Assembly: GCF_030272615.1 (NCBI RefSeq) | Contig: NC_081411.1 | Location: forward strand, 837,362,136-837,426,135 | From: Cryptomeria japonica | Taxonomy: Eukaryota; Streptophyta; Pinopsida; Cupressales; Cupressaceae | Length of the DNA: 64,000 nucleotides | Direction of reading: 5' to 3' | Shown here: piece after piece, positions 44,041 to 55,385 of the stretch | How positions within the stretch are numbered: position 1 is the stretch's first letter | Layout: every line of letters begins with the position of its first letter | Program-made: the position numbers and the translations under genes | The notes under the pieces: model-generated | Seen by the model: the letters and a program-made list of their open reading frames with translations, nothing else | The model's database searches: none | What the model was told of the DNA's origin: nothing

Positions 44041-47000
44041 ACTTGTCAAAAACTGATTTAAAATCTTGCATAAATGTCCTCATGGATAAAGACCATGATT
44101 CAAGCAATGAGGTAGCAACCTCATTCTCCATTTGCATCTGATAGACCCGCTCTTCCATGGCATCCAAGGTACTCATCTCTTGAGTGACCGTTAGGGCATC
44201 TAGATTTAGATAGCATTTTTGAAGAATTTGCAGTCTTGGTAGTAGGACCAGTTGAAGTTCCTACAAATTACATATCCAGTTGCTTATCTCTACCTCTAAT
44301 CTTGCAGATTGGAGTTGAAACTGGTGAGTAGTTTGTCCATATGTGGAGAAGGAATCATATGGCATCTTGAAGGTGCTTATAAATGACTGCATATCATATT
44401 ACAGTTTGGCTTTCTGAGCGAGTACATCATCATAGAATAAATGAGGTTGACATATCTTACGTAGCAATAGTTTGCCCTCATTCATTGCATCTCTAATGTC
44501 CTTTTGTGCCTTCTAAAGATCAAACTGGAGCTCTGTTAAATTTTTCACTAAGGAAGTGTCCAAAGCCTTTTAATGCTCCTTCTTAGCATTTGCTTCTAAA
44601 ACCTCTTCTAGGCTTTGCACCTGGTCTTCTACAACTATGCATAGGAGCTTTAATTGTGCAAGAGAGGAATTAGTATTAGGGAGGTTGGTACTGGGTATCA
44701 AACTGGTAAGAGTGTCCATTGCAACTTGGATCACATCTTTCTCTTTCTTCCTCCTTATTACTTCCAGGTGTTCTTGAGCAAGCTTAATGCTCTGCAACAA
44801 CTCTGATTCATTTGCAGACTGGAGGTCAATGGGACTAGTAATTTTAGCCGGTTTGGCTTGACTACTGATTGCCTTTGGGATCTCCATCTGAGTTCTTTGT
44901 GCCACTCCCTCTTTCTCTTTATCTCTTTGCTTGTCCTCTTCTACCTTCTTTTTCTCCTCTTCTTTCTGCTTTTCTTCCTCTTCATCCTCCTTCTTCTTCT
45001 CTTCTTCTTGCTTCTTCTTTTCTTGCTCCTTTCTCTTCTCCTCTTCCTTTTTCTTCTCCTTTTCCTGATCTGCTTCCTTCTTCTTCTTTTCTTCCTCTTG
45101 TTTCTTCTTCTCCTCTTCCTTTCTTTTCTTTTCCTCTTCTAGTTTCCTCTTCTCCTATTCCTTTTTATTTTCTTCCTCTTGTTTGTCCTCTTCTTCTTTT
45201 TTCTTCTCTTCTTCCTTTTGCTTCTTTTCCATGTCTTCCTGTTTTCTATTTTCTTCCTCCTATTTCTTCTTCTCTCTCTCTACCTATTTTCTCTTGTCTT
45301 CCTCCTGTTTCTCGTAACCTTCTATTTCTGTTGGTGCATATGGAGTAACATTTTCACCATTCAAGGCATCAACATCAATCGAGTCCAATTGAGTAGCGAC
45401 TAGTTCTCCTTCACTGTCATAGACTTCATCTGGTTGAGTGATTTCTGGTTCTTGCTTAGCTTTCTTGTTGGCTTCAGTCACTTCATGTAGTCTCAAAGCT
45501 GATTGAGCAAGGGAGTGGGTATCTTTGACCACTTCTAGAATTTTTCCTTCCAATAACAGGAGTCTTCTTCTTCTCATGAAGAAGAGGCCCTTATATCTCT
45601 CCACCACTTCATACAATTCTGTTTTAGGCACATTAGGAAAGTATTGTGCAAATATTTCCTCTCTTATTTCTTGTTCCTTTTCTATGGCAATGCACCACTT
45701 GTTATCTAAAGAATTATACAAAGAATCAGGCATCTCAGATTTAATTTCTGATGGCCACTGGTCATTAATACATAAATAATAGATAACTTCCTGTTCAACT
45801 TCTTTCTATTCATCATCATTAAAATCATCAAAGCACTCTTTCAAATCACCAAGTACTTTTCTTCTAATATTCTTAATTGTTCTTTGACAATGTGTCAAAG
45901 GTTTGTAAGAGGACATATCAATATTTACTAGTGCAGATGTTGCCGGTTCACTCTTTGTCTTTTTCCTCGTTTGCCTAGTCTTCTTAGGCTATTCTTTAGA
46001 GATAATGTCCTCTAAGTTTGGTGTATTTTTTTTTGTCTTTCTCTTCCTCTCAAAGACTTTGGCAGGTGTCACTTCCAGTTTCTTCTTTGCTGGTGACCGC
46101 TTGGTCACTTTGGGACTTGCTATGGTAACCAGTGCCGATGATGAAGGCACTGCCTTTCCCTTCTTTACTGAGGATTCTTCAACCAGTGTAACCCTTTCCA
46201 AATAGGTTCTGGTTCTCTTTTCCTTTGGATCAAGGGGCGAGGTAATTAAGGTAGAGGCATACCCATCTAACATGTCATACATTACCTCATATCCCATCGA
46301 TTCCACTTCTTCCTATCTAGGCTCAACTGCCTCCATTATTCACTCATCAACTTTGATGGTGAAGTAATGTCCTCCTCATACTTTTTGACAATATCACTGA
46401 ATATTCTTTCTCTTTGGTTCATTTTGCATCTGAACTCATCAAAATATGTGTTCAACACTTTCAGATAATCGTTTCCTACCGCTTGGAGGCTTTCCTTGAT
46501 TTGCTTTGTCATTAGTTGGTCAGCAGACCACTGAATATCACCTACTCATGGAAAATAGTCTTGGAAGTAGAAGAACAATCCAACCAATAATTGTCCAAAC
46601 TTAAATTTCAGGGCATTGTCTTGTTTGATCGACTTGAGGTTCAACGTAAGTTGTCTTTGCATAACAGTGCATAGATCAAGTGTTGCATCTTCCTTGATCA
46701 TCCTGTAGGGAGAATTTACTGCTACAACAGAGATAGAGTTGATTTTGCTAGCATGGAACGTCTGGTATCCTATCACCATACACGCATATTTGACCAAATC
46801 ATCTTGGATGAAATTGATAGTCATTTCCCATGAATCGCTCATAGAACTAGTGAGCTTGGTCATTTTTGTCTTGTTGATCTTCCTTAGGGCTAGCACTTCA
46901 CCAACATTGCAGAAACCAATGATGGCATGAATTGCTTCCGGTGTAATATCATGCATCCACTCTAAGTACATTTTATCATCATGTACTCTGCTCAGAATAA

Positions 47001-47298
47001 TGTTGATGTGATCATCTAAAAATTCTTCAAGGAAATAGATAGAATTGTGAAGTTTCTTCTTTTCCAGAATGCTGAATTTTAGTTTAATCTTTTTGTCCTT
47101 CCCACAGAATAAACTCAACTGAGAATGGATCATCAGAGATCCTAGATCTTCAATCTTATAATCAATGTAATTGGAAATGCCTTCCTCCACTATAACACCA
47201 ACGGGTATTTGAGATAGGGCATTTTATTTTGCCTTCCATTGAATGAAGTCTACAATATCAATAGGTACACTAGAACTAGTATGTGATGCGGAAGCCAT
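44041..47298 (-). pseudogene. CopB ORF2, large charged protein of unknown function
   Basis: It starts at 47298 (MASASHTSSSVPIDIVDFIQ), with an early TAA near codon 25. The N-terminal globular part, 47190-46546, has YIDYKIEDLGSLMIHSQLSL, INIILSRVHDDKMYL and FGQLLVGLFFYFQ, which align with CopA ORF2. A frameshift lies between 46546 and 46306. The next part has a basic stretch (SPAKKKLEVTPAKVFERKRK), then a segment at 45733-45284, a Lys/Glu-only helix (44920-45305) and a coiled coil to about 44041. No catalytic motif is seen. It is conserved with CopA in order and length, so this is a genuine element gene. Confidence 0.62.
44920..45305 (-). repeat. Lys/Glu low-complexity tract in CopB ORF2
   Basis: On + it is almost pure C/T (TTCTTCTCCTC-type). 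On the coding strand it reads as KKEEEKKKQEEE-type repeats for about 125 codons, with a few stops. Such a composition usually forms a single long charged alpha-helix. Confidence 0.85.
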
Positions 47299-47743
47299 GA
47301 TAAATAGAGAATTTTAAAAAATACCTTTCGAAAGTCAAAATTCAGGGGTCACAATTTAAATTTTGCTACACACTCCTTTGGTTGCTGAAATTCTACTTTG
47401 TGTTCTACACTTCACCAACAGATGTTTGCTTCTGATTCTTCTTTAGGATTTTGATAAATTCTTTGAATCGCAATCTAGATCGCTTTTCTTCGCTTTGTGC
47501 TTGAAAACTTCTTCGCTCATGAACTGATAAGTGAAAAATGACTTTGAAAAAAAATCTTTTAAACAAGTTCTTCACCTACCACAATAAATGCTCCACTATT
47601 AGGGTGTAAACCCTAATTTGCCTTTTACCATTTCTGGTCTTCTGCCAATTGACAGGTATCACATACCAATTGAGGTCTTTTACCGGTATAAACTGGGGGT
47701 TCGTGATATTTCATTGTTTGCTCCCCCTAATCTTTTGTGACAC
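47299..47743 (-). other. CopB spacer between ORF1 and ORF2
   Basis: 445 bp without a coding frame. It contains a few ACCGGT-related hexamers (near 47675) and an A/T-rich stretch. Nothing else is seen. Confidence 0.4.
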
Positions 47744-49024
47744 TTAGTTTGCCGATTCAACGACTTCCACACTAGGTGCAGAAACCGGTTCTACTTGAAT
47801 CACTTCTTCTAGCTTCTTCTTCCAGGTTTTCTCCATATCTACTTGAACAATTTCAACATCAATCTTTCCTTCCGGAGTGACTAGTATATCATCCGATATA
47901 CTCTTTCTTGCTCTACAGAATCTTGTTGTATGACCCAGTTTGTTGCACTGATAGCAAACCATTCCAGGTGCTCTCCAAGGTCCATTATTCATGTTTCCAT
48001 TCTTCCTTTTGCATGTTGCAGTAGTGTGACCATGACCATGACAAATCACACAGGTTGCTCTCCATCTGGTTGCTGCTTGATAGCCACCGCTACCTGACTG
48101 ATGACTATAGGTATTAAACCGGTTTGGGTTCCAATTCTTAGAGGATTCAGGAAAAACTCCTTGACTCCTTTGAGGATACCTTTTGGTATTGTGCATGACA
48201 GACCTGCATTCAAATGCTCTATGCCCAAACTTGTTGCATGCATAACAATTTCCATTGAATCTATTGGGTCTAGGCTTATCATTTAGAAAATAAGAAAAAT
48301 TATTGTAAGCCTTACTTCTACATACATTAGCAGTGTGTCCTTCCTTGAGACAATTAAAGCAAACAGGTTTGAACTTTTTCTTACCTTTATCCTTTGATGT
48401 CGGTTGTTTCTTTAATGCTCCACTTTTTGTTCCAGAGGTCACACCTTCCTCATATTCAGAGAAACCAAGTCCATTGGTAATATTTACCGGTTTGGCTGAT
48501 TCAAGCTTCTGTTCTAGCTTGATAGAGCTCTTATTGAATTTGGCAAGTATTTCCTTTGACTCAGTGAGTTCTTTGGAAATGGCAGCATTAGATTCCTTCA
48601 AGGTTGCATTCTCAGAGATAGCCATGTTTAGTTCACCTTGCACTTCTTCTTTTTCCATTTTTCTTTCATGAAGACGAGTGATAAGTGCACTGATCTCTTG
48701 CTTCAGCTTGGAGATCTCATGGTCTTTGTCTTTTACCAGATCTTCAACTTTCCTTTGGTTCTCAAGCTCTTGACACATTCTGATAATTAGTCCTTCAAGT
48801 TCCCTTCTTAGGTTGGCATTGGACTCATTCAGTTTTTCAACTTCTTGAATTAGGGCTTCCATGTCTGCTTCATTAGAAGAACCATTTTCAGTTAGCTCCA
48901 TCAGTTTTTCAACATGCTCTCTTCTTTTTGCCTAAGAGGCCTTATATTTGACCTTAAGTTCATCATAGGCTTGCTCAGTCTGAGTGAGCTGATGAGTAAG
49001 CTCCCTCACAGTGTATTCCCCCAT
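47744..49024 (-). pseudogene. CopB ORF1, coiled-coil and four-zinc-knuckle Gag-like protein
   Basis: The start at 49024 (MGEYTVRELTHQL) lies 36 bp inside the primer site. One TAG at 48934-48932 is the only break in about 427 codons. Residues 1-190 form a long coiled coil (KEISALITRLHERKMEKEE-like heptads, counting the frame). Four intact CX2CX4HX4C knuckles follow: CFNCLKEGHTANVC, CYACNKFGHRAFEC, CVICHGHGHTTATC and CYQCNKLGHTTRFC, separated by basic/Asn-rich linkers. The tail is acidic. Compared with CopA ORF1 all knuckle residues are kept here. The arrangement suggests RNA binding with self-association. A classical Gag capsid domain is not recognisable. Confidence 0.82.
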
Positions 49025-49060
49025 ATCTCTTTCCAAGTGGTTAGACTTATAGAAAGGTTG

Positions 49061-49072
49061 GCTTTGATACCA
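49061..49072 (-). promoter_or_regulatory. CopB primer binding site
   Basis: The minus strand reads TGGTATCAAAGC, the tRNA-Met primer site with one G-to-A change (usual TGGTATCAGAGC). Confidence 0.85.
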
Positions 49073-49074
49073 AA

Positions 49075-50206
49075 TGATGAATACTAAGAGGGGAGGTGAA
49101 TTAGTATACCAAAAAATATTGTACTTAAACACTTTAACAGTCTGCCAGTAAACCGGTAAAATAGTTTAACAAACAAACTGATTAACACACATGCAAACCA
49201 AATAGCAAATAAGGCATTCACCCATAGAAGCACAATCACCATAACACAAGAGATTTTGACATGGAAACCCAAATGGGAAAAACCATGGTGAGATGAAACT
49301 CACAAGTAACTATCTATAGAATAGTAACCAGACCAGTTAAGGTCATGCAATGTTCTTTACCAGAATAGATCTTGTTAGGAATCTCAATCTCTGTTAGGAG
49401 ATAAGTCCAATTAAAGACTACCTTGTGAGAGGATTTCAGATCCACAGATGTGAACCACCTTGTTAGAGGATTTATAAAGGCTTTTCTAGGCCTACCCAGT
49501 TAAGGGTTTCTGACTTGTCAAAGATGTGAGTAATCAACAAGTGAATGATCTAGCAAATGGAATAGTCTACTTGATTAGATCCATTGTAGCTCATAGCTAA
49601 TGATCTTTAGCATTACTCCAGTCTTCATTAAATCCACACTCTATAGACTTGATCTTCTTAGTTAAGATCGCACATACAAGAGCTTCAATGACTACCAAAA
49701 CCTAATAGCTACTCTCATACATATGCATACAAAACACTAGACATGATGTCCTAAAAAGGAATCTGATTTCATGTTGGTCCAATAGAATTACATTGCAAGT
49801 TCCTAGGTTCATTGTATCTAGACACATTTGATAACACAACACAAAATCACTGTCAAAGTATCGGTGGATGGTAACTCATCACAGAGTATTACCAGTTTAT
49901 ACAACTTTTCCAATTACTAGTTGATAACTCAGAGTAATACCAGTTTAACAGATTATCGGTTGAAAAAAATTGAAGACTGGGAAAAAGATAACTACCAGTT
50001 CTGGCTCCTTTGCTCCACTCCGCTTGAAATCCTTAACCCATTTGATCTCTCTATGCCACTTAGGTCTTTATACCACTTGAGATTGGTAAACACTTTCTTC
50101 ATAACATCAATAGTCTAAAGACTACAACATGATACTGGTTTGGAACAATTACCAGTTGAGCATAATTCATACATTCACAAAGTGATCTCATAGCAAGTGT
50201 GTGTCC
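49075..50206 (-). repeat. CopB 5' LTR, left part (interrupted by CopC)
   Basis: The + strand starts TGATGAATACTAAGAG and aligns with 42539-43735. It stops at TGTCC (50202-50206), the CopC target site. The minus-strand TATAAAGA at 50072-50065 is the likely core promoter for ORF1/ORF2 RNA. Confidence 0.9.
50202..50206. repeat. Target-site duplication of CopC (left copy)
   Basis: TGTCC; repeated at 57886-57890. The uninterrupted CopB 3' LTR has it once (GTGTCCATCAATG). Confidence 0.92.
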
Positions 50207-51731
50207 TATTAGTTAAGATGAGAGCGGGGGGGGGGGGGGGGGGGGGTGAATCATAAAAACTCACAATACAATTTATTCACTAGATTCAACCTCGGTAGCC
50301 TTTACTAATATGCAACTATGACTGTAAATCATTCAATACTCATAAATAGATACACTTAAAACATCATAACACATTCAGCACTAGATTTAATGTGGAAACC
50401 CAAATAGGGAAAAACCATTTTGGGATTTCAGACCCACTAAGAAATATACCCTTCTAGAGTATGCTTGGTTAAAAGCTAATCTAGTTACAGATTACAAAAA
50501 CACATTGCTAGATGTGACCCAGTTAAGGAATTTCCCTCAGACTTGTTAGAGTCTTGCACTTTGTTAGAAGTGACCTTGTCAAAGGATTTCAAACACTCAT
50601 TTAGAATGTTACCTTGCTAGAGGGTTTACAAATAAGACTGTTAAGTCCACTCGGTTAAGAGATTTCCTATCACTTACAAAATAGATAACAATAATAAAAT
50701 ATATCTGCAAATTCACATCTGAAATGCTAAAGCAGATTCTATATTCTCAAAATAATCTTCTCATAAGACCTATCTTGCTTCTTTCTAGGCTTCTGAATCT
50801 GTTCTTCAATCAGATCTTCAATCTTCTATGCTCAGTGATCACTACTGTAGTGTCACTATTCTTCTATTTTGCTCGCATACATTGTTCATCAATGGTTTCT
50901 TATTTATGAACAATACCTTATGGCTTAGTCTTCTTGATCACATTTCCCATGATCAATCTTAGCCATCAGATCTTAAAATGTGACTAGGTTCATTGTATCC
51001 TTCGATCTGAAAATGTTTTACCTCATCTTGGAGCTTGTGCTAGGTTATGACCATTCAATCTACATTGTAGATCTTATCTCTTGTATTTTCGATATCATCG
51101 ATCCTCAACAAAACTTTTTGCACGACATACCAATTATCTGATCAACTCTAGCTCATTGGTATTCTACATTTAATAATGTATTTATCCATCCAATGCATTT
51201 TGTTATTACTCGGTTGTTACTTAGTAAATACTAAACTTCACTTGGTAGATATTCTGCCTTCTTTAACCGATAGTGATAACCTTAGGGTTTACCGAATAGC
51301 ATCTTGCTTGGTAACATATAATAGTATCAAGCCTTAACTAATTCTATAGCTCGAAATCTTTTCTCCTTCTTGTTCAATCTTTGAATACTCATATATAGGA
51401 TATCAAAAATAATCAAAACATCATGATCTCATCATTGTCTAAACTTGGTAATAGTTTCCCATTGAATAACTTATTATTCCCCTTTTATTTTCACATTCAT
51501 TCTGTGTCTCTTACTGAGATCTTTATACTTATCAAAACATACTCATTAAGATATGGCAACATCATACTGAATCAGAAAATCAATTGTTTGACATCAATGA
51601 CAAAATAATATTATTAAGATAGTAATCATCCTTTCTCAATTATATCAACAATCTCCACCAACCTTCTCAATATCCTCATACCAACAAACTTACTGAGATG
51701 CTAACAATCTCCTTCTATGAAAATGCTAACA
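50207..51731 (-). repeat. CopC 3' LTR
   Basis: The + strand starts TATTAGTTAAGATGAG (second base mutated from G) and ends AAAATGCTAACA. It aligns with 56375-57885. A run of 21 G (50226-50246) replaces the shorter tract of the partner. Confidence 0.92.
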
Positions 51732-51749
51732 ATCTCCGCCTTTGGCATT
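51732..51749 (-). promoter_or_regulatory. CopC polypurine tract
   Basis: The minus strand reads AATGCCAAAGGCGGAGAT; one C interrupts the usual AAAGGGGGAGAT. Confidence 0.75.
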
Positions 51750-52157
51750 GATGGCAAAACCAACTTTAATGGCAATACCAACATGATTTATTTCAATTGA
51801 TTTGGATTTGGATTGCTGTTTAAACTTCTCTGAAATTTTCAGGAACTCTCCCCTAGTCATTAGTCTTCTCCCAGCTTCTTTTGTTAGTTCCTTACAAATT
51901 AGTCTCTTCCCCCTTTGACAATAATGCCAAAAAGAAAAACTAATTCATGATTTCTTCCTTTGTGAAGTGATTTCCTTGCAGTCTCATTCATGGTCAAAGC
52001 ATCTTTGTCTTCAATCAATTTTTCTTGTACAACTTTAGGCAACCTCCTAAAGTGTGTAAAGTAGCATCAACTCATAAATAATTATCCTTTAGATTCATAG
52101 AATTGATGCTTTCACCAAACTCTGTCAGTGAGTACTAGATAGGGGTAGGACCCCTAA
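51750..52157 (-). other. CopC 3' untranslated region
   Basis: About 400 bp after the pol end with no frame. T-rich on +. No other signal is seen. Confidence 0.45.
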
Positions 52158-52949
52158 CTACCTTTTGAGATACTCAAAAGTGTCCCTTGGCAATGGCTTT
52201 GTGAAAATATTTGCTATTTGTTCCTTTGAACTGATATATTCCAGCACAACTTTCTTCTCTTGAACTTCTTCTCTGAGATAATGATACTTTATAGAGATAT
52301 GCTTTGTCTTAGAGTTCATTATGGGATTCTTTGAAATGTTAATGGCACTAGTATTATCATAGAATATAGTTACTGGCTTGATAACTTTCTCTTTCATACA
52401 TTCCAATATTTGTTTGATCCATGCTATATTGGTACAATTCAATGTTGCAGTGACATATTCAACTTCAACTATTGACTGTGAAATGCATCCTTGTTTCTTG
52501 CTAAGCCAACTTACTAGTCTATCTCCCAAAAAGAAATCTCCACCGCTTGTGCTTTTCCTGTCATCAATGTTTCCTACCCAATAAACATCAGTATAGACTT
52601 TTAAGTCAAAAACATTTCTCTTTTGATATACTAAGCCATAATCTTGAGTGCCTCTTAGGTATCTAAAAATTCTCTTGATTGCTATCAAATGAGTTTCTTT
52701 GGGATCTACAGAAAATCTTGCAACTATACCTACTGCATGTGCTATATCTGGCCTACTATGAACCACATATTGCAACTTTCCAATCATAGATTGGTAGAGT
52801 GTCTCATCAATAGATGTAGATTCATCACTCGTTGATAGTTTACAATTGGTAGTCATAGGAGTACTTACAGGTTTAGAGTCCCCCATTCCAAATTTCTTCA
52901 AGATTTCTTTTATATACTTGGATTGAGTAATGAAAATCTCATTTTTCAT
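52158..52949 (-). pseudogene. CopC RT C-terminal part and RNase H
   Basis: It continues the RT frame after a TAG at about 52959. ITQSKYIKEILKKFGMGDSK and PVSTPMT are the copia RT end. GKLQYVVHSRPDIAHAVGIV leads into RNase H: VYTDVYWVGNIDDRKSTSGG (first Asp, copia-type), SIVEVEYVTATLNCTNIAWI (Glu), IFYDNTSAINISKNP (Asp) and HYLREEVQEKKVVLEYI. The usual D-W of the DADWAG motif is DVYWVG. It ends with the copia-typical FTKPLPRDTFEYLKR. Nearly full length. Confidence 0.9.
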
Positions 52950-52958
52950 TTGTAGTAT

Positions 52959-53714
52959 CTATAAACCTATAAAATACTTTATTTCACTGATTAATGACAT
53001 CTCAAATTCTTTGCACATCTCATTTCCAAAGTTCTTGCATAAGGAGTCATTGCCACAAAAAATAATATCATCACCAAATATGGCTGAAAGCAGTATACCA
53101 TTGTTTTCATCATTTTTCATATACATGTTGTTATTTTCATTTCTCCTTATAAATCCAATCTTGATCAAATAAGAGTGCAATCTTTCATACCATGCTCTAG
53201 GTGCTTGCTTTAAACCATATAGTTCTTTTTTCAGCTTACATACCTGATCTTTATTCTTGTCTTCAATAAATCCTTCAGGTTGTTCAATATAAACTTCTTC
53301 TTCTAGTATACCATTCAAAAATGCAGATTTAACATCCATTTGATATACCTTAAAAATTTTGTAAGCAGCATATGCCAACAATGTTCTTACTCCTTCAAGT
53401 CTTGCCATAGGTGCAAAAGTCTCACCATAATCAATTCCTTCTTCTTGAGTATATCCTTTGCAAACTAGTCTTGCTTTATTCTGAACGACCTCTCCTTTTT
53501 CATTTAGCTTGTTTCTGAAAATCCAATTTGTACTAATTACATTTTTCTCTTTTGGTCTTGGGACCAGTGTCCATGTTTCATTCTTCTTGATTTGTTCAAT
53601 TTTTTTTATCATAGCATTTATCCAATCTTCATTACTAAAAGCCTCTTTTACTATCCTCGGTTCAAATTCAGATATCAAACATGTGTTTTGTCTCAGTTTG
53701 TTCCTTGTCATCAC
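52959..53714 (-). pseudogene. CopC reverse transcriptase
   Basis: [60 protein letters not shown] and [20 protein letters not shown] are textbook Ty1/copia RT blocks, followed by [18 protein letters not shown]. The catalytic loop reads FGDD in [12 protein letters not shown] where plant copias have YVDD, so both aspartates survive but two neighbours changed. The stop at 52961-52959 interrupts the frame before the C-terminal part. Confidence 0.92.
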
Positions 53715-53719
53715 TGGAT

Positions 53720-54956
53720 CATCCTTATCTCCTATAATCTAACTTGATGTATGATTTCTTTTGACATACTTTGCTAATATGGGCTCAGTATGCTCTGTTT
53801 GATCTTCTTCATCACTCAGTAACTAAGTATTTTCTTCATTTTCTTCATCAACTTTCTCGGTAGGATTTCTCGGTTGAACATAAACAAATTCTTCATAATT
53901 TTTTGGTTCTTTGGAATTTCCTTCATCATTTCATTTTGCAAATTTATCAATTTTCACATTTTCACTTTCTACTATTTTCTTAGATGATTTGATCAGACAT
54001 TTAAATGCTTTACTTCTAGAAGAATTGCCAAGAGATGTTCCTTCCTCACTTTTCTGATCAAACTTTCCATTTCTGTCATCTTTGTGAACATAACATCTAC
54101 TTCCAAATATTTTAAAATAACTTACATTAGGTTTCTTATCATACTAGATTTCATATGGTGTCTTCAAAGTTCCTTTCTTCAGTTGTACTCAGTTCAGGGT
54201 GTAAACTATAGTGTTGATTGCTTCTCTCCAAAACGTTTGAGGTACCCTCTTTTCTATCATCAGGGTTCTGGCACAATCTACAATTGATCTATTTCTTCTT
54301 TCAGCTATCCCATTTTTCTGAGGTGTTCTTGGTGCGGACACTTGTCTCTTTATACCATGATCATTGCAAAATAGGTTAAATTCATCAGAAATGAATTCTC
54401 CTCCTCTATCAGATCTTAGACATTTCAACTGTCTTCCTGTTTCTTTTTCAACTCTAGCCTTATACCATTTGAACATTTGAAAGGCTCCTGATTTTTCTTT
54501 TAAAAACATAACTGATATCATTCTTGAGTAATCATCCACAAATAATATGAAGTATTTATCTCCATAATAACTTTGAACTTTCATAGGACCACAAAGATCA
54601 GTGTGCACTCGATCTAAAATTCCTTTAGAAGTGTAGGACTTACTTGTAAATCTTGACTTTGTCATCTTACCCATCTGGCATCCTCAACATATTGCATTCT
54701 CAGGTTTTTCTAGGCTTGGTAGACCTCTTACTCAGTGCTTCTTACTTATTTTGATCAGGTTATCAAAATTTACATGACAAAACCTTTTATGCCATAACCA
54801 AGTATCTTCTAGTTTAGCATACAGACAATTGTTTCGAGTTGAGTCAAGATGAAATGTATTACCTTTTGTTTGTGTCTCGATAGTAGCCAACTTTCCATGT
54901 TTGTCATGAACTTTGAAACATCCCTTCTAGAATTCTATTCTGTATCCTGTATTGTT
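53720..54956 (-). pseudogene. CopC integrase and integrase-RT linker
   Basis: An HHCC region is partly visible upstream (WHKRFCHVNFDNL near 54790, then CQMGKMTKSRF). The catalytic core, 54674-54189, has DRVHTDLCGPM (Asp), CLRSDRGGEFISDEF (Asp) and KNGIAERRNRSIVD (Glu). A stop at 54191-54189 and several others follow. The C-terminal region (FGSRCYVHKDDRNGKFD) and an acidic linker to RT share the frame. The integrase would join cDNA ends to target DNA with a 5-bp stagger, in line with TGTCC. Confidence 0.88.
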
Positions 54957-54959
54957 TAA

Positions 54960-55250
54960 CTATGCTACACTCAACAAATTGTATTTCAAACCTTCAACCC
55001 AGTATACATTGTCACATTTAGCATTGTCAAGAAGTGTTATAGATCCTTTACCTTTCACTAGACATGGTGCATCATTACCAAATCTTACATATCCTCCATC
55101 ATAGTCTTCTAATTTAACAAACTCATGTTTATCACCTGTCATGTGATGTGAGCATCCACTATCTATGATCCAAGAATCATTTTTATTTATGTGAGATATT
55201 AGGGCTTTTTCTTCATACCTTTCTTCATTTGATCCATCTTTGATAGCCAC
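54960..55250 (-). pseudogene. CopC protease
   Basis: WIIDSGCSHHMTGDKHEF holds the D-S-G active site of copia proteases. YVRFGNDAPCLVKGKGSI and NVYWVEGLKYNLLSVA are the conserved C-terminal blocks leading into integrase. The TAG at 54959-54957 replaces Gln in SVAQLNN. It shares a frame with gag upstream and integrase downstream. Confidence 0.9.
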
Positions 55251-55385
55251 ATAAAAAACTTCCTCTATATCAGTCCCATCAGATTTATCATTGTTGGATT
55301 CCTCATCAGCTACTAGGCATGTCTTTCTATCTTTCCTTCTGAAGTCTTGGTGTCCTTTGTATTGGTTGTCTTTCTGTCTGTCATC

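Noticed and set aside
44858-45348. Open frames on + with Leu/Phe/Ser-rich products, resembling membrane proteins
   Set aside because: They are the complement of the Lys/Glu tract of CopB ORF2; the pyrimidine-rich strand gives Leu/Phe/Ser by composition alone.
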